Source of the DNA: Micromonospora sp. NBC_00421
GTDB taxonomy: Bacteria > Actinomycetota > Actinomycetes > Mycobacteriales > Micromonosporaceae
Reading direction: 5' to 3'
DNA length: 64,000 bases
Assembly: GCF_036017915.1 (NCBI RefSeq)
Contig: NZ_CP107929.1
Span: 6,437,001 to 6,501,000, forward strand
Numbering within the stretch: position 1 is the stretch's first letter; each line of letters starts with the position of its first letter. Under the pieces are notes generated by a model. That model made no database searches, was not told the origin of the DNA, and was given only the letters and a program-made list of their open reading frames with translations. The position numbers were made by a program, and so were the translations under genes. Positions 41,948 through 50,157 of the stretch are shown in pieces.

Positions 41948-43585
41948 TCAGTCCTCGGCGATCCGCCCGTCGGCGACCCGCAGGCGCCTGTCGACGCTGA
42001 CCGCCTCCAGCATCCGCCGGTCGTGGGTGACCAGCAGCAGCGTCCCCGGATAACCGGCCAGCGCCGACTCCAACTGCTCGATGGCCGCCAGGTCGAGGTG
42101 GTTGGTCGGCTCGTCCAGCACCAGCAGGTTGACCCCCCGGCCCTGGAGCAGCGCCAACGCCGCCCGGGTCCGCTCGCCCGGCGACAGGGTCGCCGCCGGC
42201 CGCAGCACGTGCGCGGCCCGCAGGCCGAACTTGGCAAGCAGCGTCCGTGCGTCCGCCGGCGTCATCTCGGGTACGGCGGCCTCGAACGCCTCCAGTAGCG
42301 GCTGGTCGCCGAGGAACAGCCCCCGGGCCTGGTCCACCTCGCCGACCACCACCCCCGGGCCGAGCGCGGAATGACCGGCGTCGAGCGGCAGCCGGCCGAG
42401 CAGCGCACCGAGCAGGGTGGTCTTGCCGGAGCCGTTCGCCCCGGTGATCGCCACCCGGTCGGCCCAGTCGACCTGGAGGGTCACCGGGCCGAGGGTGAAG
42501 CCGCCCCGGCGGACCACCGCGTCGCGCAGCGAGGCCACCACCGCACCGGCCCGGGGCGCGGCGGCGATCTCCATCCGCAGCTCCCACTCCTTGCGCGGCT
42601 CCTCGACCACGTCGAGGCGTTCGATCAGCCGCTCGGTCTGCTTCGCCTTGGCCGCCTGCTTCTCGGTCGACTCGGCCCGGAACTTCCGGCCGATCTTGTC
42701 GTTGTCGGTGGCCTTGCGGCGGGCGTTCTTCACGCCCTTCTCCATCCAGGAACGCTGGGTGCGGGCGCGGGCCTCCAGCGAGGCGCGGGTGTCGGCGTAC
42801 TCCTCGAAGTCGGCGCGGGCGTGCCGGCGGGCCACCTCCCGCTCCTCCAGATAGGCGCCGTAGCCGCCGCCGTAGTGCCGGGTCTGCTGCTGCACGAGGT
42901 CGAGTTCGAGCACCCGGGTCACCGTCCGGGTCAGGAACTCCCGGTCGTGGCTGACCAGCACCGTCCCGGCGCGCAGCCCGGTGACGAACCGTTCCAGCCG
43001 GTCCAGGCCGGCCAGGTCCAGGTCGTTGGTGGGCTCGTCGAGCAGGAAGACGTCGTACCGGCTGAGCAGCAGCGAGGCCAGGCCGGCGCGGGCCGCCTGG
43101 CCACCGGAGAGGGCGGTCATCGGGTGGTCCAGGTCGACCGTCAGCCCCAACTCGGCGGCGACCTGGGCGGCGCGTTCCTCCAGGTCCGCCCCGCCGAGTC
43201 CGAGCCACCGCTCCAGGGCCCCGGCGTACGCGTCGTCGGCCCCGGCCGTGCCTTCGGTGAGCGCCTCGGTGGCCGCGTCCAGCGCCGCCTGCGCGCCGGT
43301 CACCCCGGTCCGGCGGGCCAGGAAGTCGCGGACCGTCTCGCCCGCCCGCCGCTCCGGCTCCTGCGGCAGGTATCCCACCGAGGCCCCCGGCGGGCTCAAC
43401 GAGACGCTGCCCTCCTCCACCGGCTGCACCCGGGCCAGCGTGCGCAGCAGCGTCGACTTGCCGGCCCCGTTCACTCCCACCAGCCCCACCACGTCGCCGG
43501 GCGCGACCACCAGGTCGAGGTCACTGAAGAGCATCCGCTCCCCGTGCCCGGCGGCAAGTCCTTTGACGATCATCGTGGCGCTCAT
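41948..43585 (-). CDS. ABC-F family ATPase
   Basis: Soluble duplicated ABC ATPase without membrane domain, 545 residues; ABC-F proteins act on the ribosome in translation or antibiotic resistance. Domain 1 has LVGVNGAGKSTLLRTL, ALSGGQAARAGLASLLL, FLLDEPTNDLD and VLVSHDREFL. Domain 2 has ITGANGSGKTTLLGALLG, TLSPGERTRAALALL, LVLDEPTNHLD and LLVTHDRRML. The linker (about 240-310) is Arg/Lys-rich, RSWMEKGVKNARRKATDND, and probably reaches into the ribosome. The ATG at 43585 is preceded by TAGGCT at 8 nt, a leaderless-type promoter. Confidence 0.93.
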   Translation of the reverse strand: MSATMIVKGLAAGHGERMLFSDLDLVVAPGDVVGLVGVNGAGKSTLLRTLARVQPVEEGSVSLSPPGASVGYLPQEPERRAGETVRDFLARRTGVTGAQAALDAATEALTEGTAGADDAYAGALERWLGLGGADLEERAAQVAAELGLTVDLDHPMTALSGGQAARAGLASLLLSRYDVFLLDEPTNDLDLAGLDRLERFVTGLRAGTVLVSHDREFLTRTVTRVLELDLVQQQTRHYGGGYGAYLEEREVARRHARADFEEYADTRASLEARARTQRSWMEKGVKNARRKATDNDKIGRKFRAESTEKQAAKAKQTERLIERLDVVEEPRKEWELRMEIAAAPRAGAVVASLRDAVVRRGGFTLGPVTLQVDWADRVAITGANGSGKTTLLGALLGRLPLDAGHSALGPGVVVGEVDQARGLFLGDQPLLEAFEAAVPEMTPADARTLLAKFGLRAAHVLRPAATLSPGERTRAALALLQGRGVNLLVLDEPTNHLDLAAIEQLESALAGYPGTLLLVTHDRRMLEAVSVDRRLRVADGRIAED

Positions 43586-44061
43586 CAGGCCCGAGCCTAG
43601 CGTCCGCCGGTCCGGGCGAGGACGGCGCGCGGTGCGACCCAGCGCCGTCCCGGCCCAGCTACCGCCCGAAGGACCCCGGTCGGCCGGTAACTGGCGGTCC
43701 GGGGTGGTCGTGCGGCCGACTTTCAGGGTGGCGGGGGCTGTGCGGCTGGTCGGCGGCGGGCATGGTCGTCTGGGCGATCGTTCGGGTGGCGGGGTGGTCG
43801 TGCGGGGGTGGTGATCCGCGCGAGATTGTGGAGAGTTCTTGCGGCTATGGCGACAACAATTCTCCACAAACCTGCGCTCCCCGTGGCTTTCGCCGATCAC
43901 CGCCCGCCCGTCACCACCGCCGTCGGGTCTTCCGGGCCGGCGGCCGGGTCGGTAGGCGGCCCGGCGGTCGGGTCGGTGCTCGGGGGTCGGGCTGTCGGTC
44001 CCGGTCGGTGAAAGGTGGGGGAGGGGCGGGATGAGCGGGGCGGGTGGGGCAAGGTGAGGGT
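43586..44061. other. Intergenic region between ABC-F and ROK genes
   Basis: 476 bp with no supported gene. It contains the 60-bp imperfect palindrome at 43818-43877, two copies of GGGGTGGTCGTGCGG (near 43700 and 43793) and GGTCGGGTCGGT-type repeats at 43920-44010. Open frames here are an effect of G+C content. Confidence 0.6.
43818..43877. repeat. 60-bp imperfect palindrome
   Basis: GCGCGAGATTGTGGAGAGTT (43818-43837) is mirrored by the complement of ACAATTCTCCACAAACCTGC with GC (43856-43877), with a few mismatches and an 18-base centre that itself partly pairs (TTGCGGC/GGCGACAA). The A+T-richer core stands out from its surroundings. Only one copy is seen in this window. Confidence 0.65.
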
Positions 44062-44832
44062 GTGGGATTGACGCTGGCGGTGGACTGCGGGGGCGGGGGC
44101 ATCAAGGGATCGGTGCTGGACGGGGGTGGCAACCTGCGGGCACCGGTGATCCGGGTGGACACCCCGTACCCGTTGCCGCCCGACCTGTTCGTCAAGACGC
44201 TTGTGGAGTTGGCCGGGCGGTTGCCCCGGGCGGACCGGGTCACGGTGGGGATGCCGGGCATGATCCGGCACGGGGTGGTGGTGGCCACGCCGCACTACGT
44301 CACCCGGTCCGGTCCGCGCAGCCGGATCGACCCGGACCTGCTCGCCGAGTGGTCCGGGTACGACGCCCGCCGGGCGCTCACCGAGGCGTTCGGGATGCCG
44401 GCGCTGGTGCTCAACGACGCCGAGGTGCACGGTGCCGGGGTGGTCGCCGGGACGGGCTGCGAACTGGTGCTGACCCTCGGCACCGGGCTGGGTAGCGCGC
44501 TTTTCGACGGCGGGCGGCTCGCCCCGCACCTGGAGCTGTCGCACGCCCCGGTCCGCTGGGGCACCACCTACGACACGTACGTGGGGGAGCCGGAGCGGCG
44601 GCGGCTCGGCGACGCCTTCTGGTCCCGGCGGATCCGGCAGGTGGTGGACGGGCTGCGCCCGGTGTTCCGCTGGGACCGGCTCTATCTCGGCGGCGGCAAC
44701 TCGCGGCTGATCCGCCCCGAGCAGGTGGCCCGGATGGGCGACGACGTGGTGATCGTGCCCAATACGGCCGGAATCGTCGGCGGCGTCCGCGCCTGGCAAC
44801 TGACCGGCGAACGGGACGACCCGACCTCCTGA
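44062..44832 (+). CDS. ROK-family sugar kinase (polyphosphate-glucokinase-like)
   Basis: 256-residue kinase of the ASKHA fold. The phosphate loop is LAVDCGGGGIKGSVLD, followed by VTVGMPGMIRHGVVV, PALVLNDAEVHGAGVV (substrate/catalytic Asp) and LVLTLGTGLGSALFDG. The length and GGGGIKG loop are close to actinobacterial polyphosphate glucokinase, but the usual zinc site of ROK repressors is absent. The phosphate donor (ATP or polyphosphate) cannot be decided. The GTG at 44062 follows AAGGTGAGGG. Confidence 0.85.
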   Translation: MGLTLAVDCGGGGIKGSVLDGGGNLRAPVIRVDTPYPLPPDLFVKTLVELAGRLPRADRVTVGMPGMIRHGVVVATPHYVTRSGPRSRIDPDLLAEWSGYDARRALTEAFGMPALVLNDAEVHGAGVVAGTGCELVLTLGTGLGSALFDGGRLAPHLELSHAPVRWGTTYDTYVGEPERRRLGDAFWSRRIRQVVDGLRPVFRWDRLYLGGGNSRLIRPEQVARMGDDVVIVPNTAGIVGGVRAWQLTGERDDPTS

Positions 44833-44924
44833 GCCACAACTGCACCCGCAGGAACACTCGCGGTACGCCCGGTGTTGTGCCAGCGTCGGAGCAATGGCGA
44901 CGTGACGCGAGGGGGTGGGTCGGG

Positions 44925-45293
44925 ATGGATCTTCTGGCGGAGTACCGACGGGCGACCATGTACTTCGAGATGGGTGACCCGAGCGGAGCGGTCCGGCTGC
45001 TGGAGCCGATCGTGGCGGCCGAGCCCGGCAACTCCTCCGTGCGTCAGCTGCTGGCCCGGGCGTACTTCCAGACCGCCCAGCTCGGCCGGGCCGAGGAGCA
45101 GCTGCGGGAGCTGGTCGACCGGGACCCCAGCGACCACTACGCCCACCACGTGCTGGGCCGGACGCTGGAGCGGCTGAACCGCTACCCGGACGCGCTGCGC
45201 CACCTGCGCATCGCGGCGGCCATGCACTCGACCAACGACGACTACGTGACCGCGCTGCGCCGGGTGGAGAGCCGGGTCGACAACGGTCGCTGA
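44925..45293 (+). CDS. Tetratricopeptide-repeat protein
   Basis: 122 residues with at least two TPR units: EYRRATMYFEMGDPSGAVRLL, VRQLLARAYFQTAQLGRAEEQL and HHVLGRTLERLNRYPDALRHL. No other domain and no signal peptide; it probably acts as a cytoplasmic protein-protein adaptor. The ATG at 44925 has GAGGGGGTGGG upstream; an in-frame ATG at 44877 has none. Confidence 0.85.
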   Translation: MDLLAEYRRATMYFEMGDPSGAVRLLEPIVAAEPGNSSVRQLLARAYFQTAQLGRAEEQLRELVDRDPSDHYAHHVLGRTLERLNRYPDALRHLRIAAAMHSTNDDYVTALRRVESRVDNGR

Positions 45294-45325
45294 GGTCCCT
45301 GGCCGGGCCGGGGGAGGGGAGTTTC

Positions 45326-45634
45326 CTACCCTTCCTCCGGCCCGGTTCTGCGTCTCGTCCAGGCCAGGAACCGCGTGAACAGCTCCGCCGGGGGCGGGAC
45401 GGCGTCCGGGTTGAGGGTGACCAGGTCGCCGGTGGCGTCGAACAGCTGCCCGGCCATGTAGACGGACAGCCCGATCCGGTCCCGCCGGTAGTCGCTGGTC
45501 AGCATCAGCCGGGCGGGCTGACACGGCCACGGAGCCGCGCACACCCGGCACCGCCAGAGCGGTCGCATCGGTACGTGCGGCCGGATGGCCCCGCCTGGGC
45601 GGGCATGGACCCGGGAAACGTTCAGCGGCTTCAC
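45326..45634 (-). CDS. Conserved hypothetical protein with CxxCxxxxxC motif
   Basis: 102 residues with a Cys cluster WRCRVCAAPWPCQPAR, then YRRDRIGLSVYMAGQLFDATGDL and a C-terminal LFTRFLAWTRRR. This pattern recurs in proteins of Micromonospora-type actinomycetes as far as I remember, but has no known function. The Cys triplet could bind zinc. It is divergent from the small HTH gene, with repeated CCCTAGT motifs between them. Confidence 0.7.
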   Translation of the reverse strand: MKPLNVSRVHARPGGAIRPHVPMRPLWRCRVCAAPWPCQPARLMLTSDYRRDRIGLSVYMAGQLFDATGDLVTLNPDAVPPPAELFTRFLAWTRRRTGPEEG

Positions 45635-45660
45635 CGTCTCATAGTGGTCGCTACGCTACC

Positions 45661-45699
45661 CCCTAGTCAAGGCCCTAGTAGGGTGTCGCCCAACTAGGG
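45661..45699. promoter_or_regulatory. Cluster of CCCTAGT motifs (operator candidate)
   Basis: CCCTAGT at 45661-45667, the near-perfect palindrome CCCTAGTAGGG at 45673-45683, and ACTAGGG at 45693-45699 form a direct-plus-inverted arrangement in the 100-bp gap between two divergent small genes. A likely binding site for the adjacent HTH protein. Confidence 0.55.
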
Positions 45700-45721
45700 T
45701 ATTGCCCAGTGGGGAGGTGTC

Positions 45722-45727
45722 TAGCCT
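45722..45727 (+). promoter_or_regulatory. Leaderless -10 box of the small HTH gene
   Basis: TAGCCT, seven bases, then the ATG at 45735, with no ribosome-binding sequence. Confidence 0.55.
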
Positions 45728-45734
45728 CCGGTTC

Positions 45735-45929
45735 ATGGGCCGGAATCTCATGGGCGCGTACGAGATCCGGATGAGGCTGGGCGTGAGCAGGCAGCGGGTC
45801 GAGCAGTTGATGAAGCGCCCCGACTGGCCGAAGCCCTACGAGTCGCTCGCTACCGGGCGGATCTGGCGTACCGAGGACATCGAGGCGTGGATCCGCGAGC
45901 ACCGGCCGAACCTGCCCGACGAAGCCTGA
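45735..45929 (+). CDS. Small helix-turn-helix protein (AlpA/MerR-like)
   Basis: 64 residues, essentially one winged HTH: MGAYEIRMRLGVSRQRVEQL, then KRPDWPKPYESLATGRIWRTEDIEAW. Proteins of this shape act as small DNA-binding regulators. The ATG at 45735 fits the leaderless promoter; the next Met, five codons later, is possible. It probably binds the CCCTAGT cluster just upstream. Confidence 0.82.
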   Translation: MGRNLMGAYEIRMRLGVSRQRVEQLMKRPDWPKPYESLATGRIWRTEDIEAWIREHRPNLPDEA

Positions 45930-45997
45930 GCCTCGCCCCGGTCCGTGCGGGCCTACGATGGGCCTGCCATGGCGGCTGCGCAGGTGGGGGAGGCGGG

Positions 45998-46252
45998 ATG
46001 AAGCTCAAGCTGGACCTGCACGACATCTTCAACAAGGGCCACGACATCGACCGTGCCCTGCGCGGGATCATGGACGAGGCGGTGGCGAAGAAGGCCACCC
46101 TGGTCGAGATCATCCCAGGTAAGGGTTCTGGCCAGCTCAAGAAGAAGGTGCTGCGCTTCCTCGACCAGAAGGACGTCAAGCAGCTCTACCACCGGGTCGA
46201 GAAGGACTCCAAGAACTTCGGCCGCCTCTTCGTCCACTTCCGCTGGAAGTGA
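45998..46252 (+). CDS. Smr/MutS-like domain protein
   Basis: 84 residues, KLKLDLHDIFNKGHDIDRAL, DEAVAKKATLVEIIPGKGSG, LKKKVLRFLDQKDVKQLYHR, NFGRLFVHFRW. The LDLH start and IIPGKGSG (HGxGxG-like) element are those of Smr-type nucleic-acid-binding domains. Short single-domain versions are widespread in actinobacteria; the role is unknown. GGGGGAGG precedes the ATG at 45998. Confidence 0.85.
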   Translation: MKLKLDLHDIFNKGHDIDRALRGIMDEAVAKKATLVEIIPGKGSGQLKKKVLRFLDQKDVKQLYHRVEKDSKNFGRLFVHFRWK

Positions 46253-46258
46253 CGTGCC

Positions 46259-46522
46259 CTAGAAGGACCGGTATACCTCTCTGCGGTGGGCGATTCGCAC
46301 GACTGCTATCAGAACCTGGTCATCCAGGATCAGGTAGACGATCCGAAAATCGCCTACCCGGATCCGCCACTTGGTATCGCCACCGGACAGCTTCACGCAA
46401 CCAGCGGGCCGAGGGTCAACTGCCAGCTGATCGATCGCGGAACCGATGCGGACCTGGGTGGAGCGGTCGAGCTTGGCCAGTTGGCGCGCCGCAGCATTGG
46501 TGAGCTCAACCTTCCATGTCAC
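46259..46522 (-). CDS. RelE/ParE-family toxin
   Basis: 87 residues with the RelE fold: WKVELTNAAARQLAKLDRST, IDQLAVDPRPAGCVKLSGGD, KWRIRVGDFRIVYLILDDQV and AHRREVYR. The basic RIRVGDFRIVY strand is typical of RelE-type mRNA interferases. The GTG at 46522 overlaps the stop of the antitoxin gene (GTGA), so the pair is one translationally coupled unit. Confidence 0.9.
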   Translation of the reverse strand: MTWKVELTNAAARQLAKLDRSTQVRIGSAIDQLAVDPRPAGCVKLSGGDTKWRIRVGDFRIVYLILDDQVLIAVVRIAHRREVYRSF

Positions 46523-46908
46523 AGGTCGAGCTCCCGCTTGACCGCGCTCCACGGCTGCGTGGACTCACCAGCACGCATCGACGCCAGTGCGTCGTCGCAT
46601 GCCTGGGCGTCCTCCTCGTCGATCACCTGTTCCATGATCTCGTCAAGCCGCGCAAGCTCCTCACGAGCCGAGGCACGCAGAGCGGGTGTCCGGTTCGGGT
46701 TTCTGGCTACCGCTTCCAGATACTGCCTGATCTTTTCAAGACCCTGCGGATCGAGCGCCGTCGGTGGCCCCATCGCCGCCACCCGCTGCCCTTGGCGAGT
46801 CAAGTAGACGACGTTGCCATCCTCAGCCGCCTCGACGGCTTCAGACGGCGGACCGGCATGAGGCGGAACCTCATACTCGAACGCGTGCGCGGCGGTCATG
46901 GAGGTCAT
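46519..46908 (-). CDS. Antitoxin partner (Phd/YefM-like N-terminus, long helical C-terminus)
   Basis: 129 residues upstream of the RelE toxin. The N-terminal part (SEAVEAAEDGNVVYLTRQGQRVAAMGP) resembles the DNA-binding half of Phd/YefM antitoxins. The C-terminal half is long, Glu/Asp-rich and helical (REELARLDEIMEQVIDEED), longer than the usual 80-90-residue antitoxin, and would wrap the toxin. It starts at the ATG at 46908 or at MTAAHAF, three codons later. Confidence 0.82.
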   Translation of the reverse strand: MTSMTAAHAFEYEVPPHAGPPSEAVEAAEDGNVVYLTRQGQRVAAMGPPTALDPQGLEKIRQYLEAVARNPNRTPALRASAREELARLDEIMEQVIDEEDAQACDDALASMRAGESTQPWSAVKRELDL

Positions 46909-47017
46909 GGTAACGCTGGACGGCCCCGGAGCCGGACAACCAGCTGAGGCGGTGTCGGCCGGAATCCGTCAGAAGGTGAGTCAGCCCAACCGGGTGATCC
47001 GCTCCACATCAGCACTG

Positions 47018-47467
47018 TCAGAGGTCCAGGACGGCGACCGTCTCCCCGTCGCTCTGTTCGCCGGTTGGCCGGAAGCCCAGCTTGAGATAGAAGCCCTCCG
47101 GCCCGCCCGCCCGAGGCACCCAGGTGACGTACGCCCGCTTGCCGCCCCGGGCGCGGATCTCCGCGCAGACGGCCTCGACGGCGAACCGCCCGTAGCCCTT
47201 CCCCTGGGCATCGGCCGCGATGTTGAGTCGCCAGAGGCCGGATCGGACGTCATCGGGGTTGTCGCCCCACGCGTAGTCGAGGAAGGCCATCAGGAAGCCG
47301 ACCAGCCGGTCGCCGTCGAAGATCAGCCTCGGCCAGGCGATGTCCGGGAAGACGTACGCCTCGGCCAGTGACTTGACCACCGGCCCGACCAGATCCTCCT
47401 GATCGGGTCGCACCGACAGCCCGAGCGCCGCCTCGTAGTTCTCCGGGGTGACCTTCTCCAGCCGCAT
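47018..47467 (-). CDS. GNAT-family N-acetyltransferase
   Basis: 149-residue acetyltransferase: RLEKVTPENYEAALGL start, RLIFDGDRLVGFLMAFLDY, LNIAADAQGKGYGRFAVEAV (acetyl-CoA loop Q-G-x-G-x-G) and GFYLKLGFRPTG. This resembles diamine/spermidine acetyltransferases (SpeG/BltD branch), an inference from the overall pattern. The ATG at 47467 follows TACGGT by seven bases (leaderless). A 26-bp palindrome lies about 40 bp upstream. Confidence 0.87.
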   Translation of the reverse strand: MRLEKVTPENYEAALGLSVRPDQEDLVGPVVKSLAEAYVFPDIAWPRLIFDGDRLVGFLMAFLDYAWGDNPDDVRSGLWRLNIAADAQGKGYGRFAVEAVCAEIRARGGKRAYVTWVPRAGGPEGFYLKLGFRPTGEQSDGETVAVLDL

Positions 47468-47474
47468 CCTGCGG

Positions 47475-47480
47475 ACCGTA
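47475..47480 (-). promoter_or_regulatory. Leaderless -10 box of the GNAT gene
   Basis: The minus strand reads TACGGT, seven bases, then the ATG at 47467. Confidence 0.55.
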
Positions 47481-47504
47481 GCCGGCGCGACCGGACCCGG
47501 CGAC

Positions 47505-47530
47505 CGGTTATCCGTGGCCACGGATAACCG
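47505..47530. promoter_or_regulatory. 26-bp perfect palindrome
   Basis: CGGTTATCCGTGG (47505-47517) is followed directly by its exact complement CCACGGATAACCG (47518-47530), with no spacer. It is centred about 50 bp upstream of the predicted GNAT transcription start and 20 bp after the end of the M28 peptidase gene. The absence of a loop favours a protein operator over a terminator. Confidence 0.75.
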
Positions 47531-47549
47531 ACCGCCTCCGACCATTGCG

Positions 47550-49946
47550 TCAGAACGGATACGTGCGGGCGACCGCCAGCATCTCCGAGGTGTGCGACCC
47601 GACCACCCCCACCGCAGCCGGCCGCTTCCGGAACCCCGGCAACGCCTCCAGCCCGTCGCTGGCGTCCATCGCCCGCAACGCCACCTGCCCCGCCCGGGGC
47701 CGCACGGTCAGGGTGATCTCGACCCCCTCCGACGGTGGGGCGTGGAAGACGATCCCGAAACCCCACCGGTCGGACGATGCCTCCTCGACGGTCGGCTGCC
47801 GCCCGACCGGCACCTCCCGCCCGGCCACCTCGGCCCGGGTCACCTCGGCGGTGGTGGCGTCCACGTGCAGGGTGGCGAGCCGGACCGTCCGCTGGGGGAG
47901 CAGCCGCAACCGCAGGGTGCGCAGTCCACCGGCGTTGGTGTCCGCCAGCACCTGCACCGTCGGGGCAGGCAGGTCCGCCGCCGGGGCCGGGCCGCCGCGC
48001 AGGTCCGCATCGCCCAGGCCGGGGAAGCCGTCGACCCCGGCCGGGCCGTCGACGTACCCGTCGGTCCACGGCTGCGGGTCGGCCTCCCGGCTGATCCACC
48101 GCGCGGTGCCGGTGTCGGCGTCGAGGGCGTACATCAGGTGGGTGGGCACGGGGTGGGCGGCGTCGAAGCGGTCGACGGCCAGGCCGACCCCGGCGAACAC
48201 CGTGGCGGCCAGCGCGGCGGCGACGGCCGGCAGCGCGCCGAGCCGGCGGGCGCGGCCGGCGACCAGGCCGCGCTGGCCGCCGGCGGCCGGGTGCAGCAGG
48301 TCGAGCACCGGCAGCGCGGCCAGCCCCAGCAGCACCGCGAACAGCGCCGCGACCCCGCCCATCGCCATCCCCAGCGCGGGGAAGAGCAGCACCACGGTGG
48401 GCAGCAGGATCACCACGGCGACCGCGCCGGCCAGGGCCACCGCGAGCACCGGCCACGGGCCGTCGATCCGGGTGCGCAGCGCGACCAGGCCGGCGAGCGC
48501 GCCGGCCAGCGCCGGCAGGGTGGCCAGGTACGCCCCGCCGGGCACCAGCGCGGCCAGCACCACCCCGAGCAGGGCCAGCCAGCCCAGCCCGCCGACGGCC
48601 AGCGCGGCCGGGCCGGCCCAGCGGCGGGCCAGCGCGTACCAGGCGAGCAGGATGGCGGCGGCGAGCGCCACCACCGCCAACCGGTACCAGACCGGCCGGT
48701 ACGGGTCGAGCAGTTCGGCGTAGCCGGGGCGCAGCGCGGTGATCCCCGCCCAGAGCAGTTGGGCGGCGAGCGGGGCGACCACGATCGGCACCAGCGCCAG
48801 CCCGAACCCGGCGAACAGCCGACCGGTGCCGGCCCGGCCGGTGCGCCGGACCAGCCAACCCAACGCCAGCACCCCGAGCACCGCCAGGGCGGCCAGCGGC
48901 CAGGTCAACCAGCCGGGGTAGCGGACCAGCCCGCCCGGCACCGGGAAGTAGGCGGCGTCGTGCCCGGACTTCAGCGCCGTCAGGTCGGTGCGGCCGAACT
49001 CCCGGGCCAGCCCGAGCGCGTTGTCGCCGTGCATCTGGAGGCTGCCCCGGTCCATCGCCGCCGGGGTGTCCAGCGGGGTGTGGTAGATCGCGCCCCCGTC
49101 GATGTAGGCCGAGTTCAGCCCGACGAAGTCGTGGTCGAGGAAGGCGGTGAAGTCGGTGTCGTTGGGCAGCGCCCGGTAGATCTCCACCGCGAACGAGGTG
49201 CCCACCGGGTGCGGTGCGCCCCGGCCGAAGGCGGCCACCAGCCCGGCGTTGTTCCTTGACGTCTCGAACATGATCACCGGGCCGGTCGCGCCCCGGGCCT
49301 CCAGGTTGAGCACCACCCCGCCGTCGGCGGCCAGCGGGTGGCTGGCCGCGAACGCCGACGCGCCGCACAGGCACGCCTCCTCGGCGTCGGTCAGCACGAA
49401 CACGACGTCGTTGCGGGGCCGGGGGCCGGCGGCCAGCGCGCGGGCCACCTCCAGCACGGTGGAGGTGCCGGCCGCGTCGTCGTTGCCACCCGGGCCGGTC
49501 TGCACCGAGTCGTAGTGCGCCACCAGGAAGACCCGGCCGGTGGAGGCGGTGCCGGGGAGCCGGGCCACCACATTGCGGACCCGGGCGAAGGTGGCCCCGC
49601 CGGCCGCCCCGCTGAGCTGCCCGGCCTCCGGGGCGACGGTGTCCTGCACCTCGGTCTGAAGGCCCAGCCCGCGCAGTGCCCCGACCAGATGCTCGCGCAC
49701 CTGGTCGTTGGCCGCACTGCCGGCGGGGTGCGGCCGGGCCGCCACCGTCTGCACGGTCCGGTAGGCCCGCCCGGCGCTGAACTCGTCGGCCGGGGCGTCC
49801 GCCGGTCGGGGCGTCGGGGTGGCCAGGGTGACCAGCATCGCCGCACCCACCGCGACCAGCGCCAGGACGGCGGCGAGGGCGGCGAGCGGACGACGCCGGG
49901 GCCGGGTCAGCGCCCGGTCGGCGGCGGAGGCGGGGGGTACGCCCAC
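47550..49946 (-). CDS. M28-family metallopeptidase with multi-spanning membrane domain
   Basis: 798 residues. One N-terminal membrane segment (LAALAAVLALVAVGAAMLVTLA) precedes the extracytoplasmic M28 peptidase domain (about 60-330) with zinc ligands in FLVAHYDSVQTGPGGNDDAAG, VLTDAEEACLCGA, LNLEARG and IYHTPLDTP. About eight further helices follow (about 345-625), then a C-terminal soluble domain (about 640-798). This is the vacuolar-Pff1/ERMP1-like architecture of membrane-embedded M28 aminopeptidases. The GTG at 49946 has GAGGAG 7 nt upstream. The substrate is unknown. Confidence 0.9.
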   Translation of the reverse strand: MGVPPASAADRALTRPRRRPLAALAAVLALVAVGAAMLVTLATPTPRPADAPADEFSAGRAYRTVQTVAARPHPAGSAANDQVREHLVGALRGLGLQTEVQDTVAPEAGQLSGAAGGATFARVRNVVARLPGTASTGRVFLVAHYDSVQTGPGGNDDAAGTSTVLEVARALAAGPRPRNDVVFVLTDAEEACLCGASAFAASHPLAADGGVVLNLEARGATGPVIMFETSRNNAGLVAAFGRGAPHPVGTSFAVEIYRALPNDTDFTAFLDHDFVGLNSAYIDGGAIYHTPLDTPAAMDRGSLQMHGDNALGLAREFGRTDLTALKSGHDAAYFPVPGGLVRYPGWLTWPLAALAVLGVLALGWLVRRTGRAGTGRLFAGFGLALVPIVVAPLAAQLLWAGITALRPGYAELLDPYRPVWYRLAVVALAAAILLAWYALARRWAGPAALAVGGLGWLALLGVVLAALVPGGAYLATLPALAGALAGLVALRTRIDGPWPVLAVALAGAVAVVILLPTVVLLFPALGMAMGGVAALFAVLLGLAALPVLDLLHPAAGGQRGLVAGRARRLGALPAVAAALAATVFAGVGLAVDRFDAAHPVPTHLMYALDADTGTARWISREADPQPWTDGYVDGPAGVDGFPGLGDADLRGGPAPAADLPAPTVQVLADTNAGGLRTLRLRLLPQRTVRLATLHVDATTAEVTRAEVAGREVPVGRQPTVEEASSDRWGFGIVFHAPPSEGVEITLTVRPRAGQVALRAMDASDGLEALPGFRKRPAAVGVVGSHTSEMLAVARTYPF

Positions 49947-50157
49947 GGGGACTCCTCGGAGGTGGTGCGGGGGGTGGGCATCATCCTGCCCCGACCGGGG
50001 GAGAGCGGGGCGTACCGGGACCGAACCGTGACGCGGGAGGCTGACCGGACGCTCACCCGATGACGGCCTTGCCCGGGTACGCCCCGACCGGGCGGACCGT
50101 GTTGTGTGCGACCGTTGTCTAATACAGGATCAGTAGGGCACTCGGAAGGAGCCCGAC

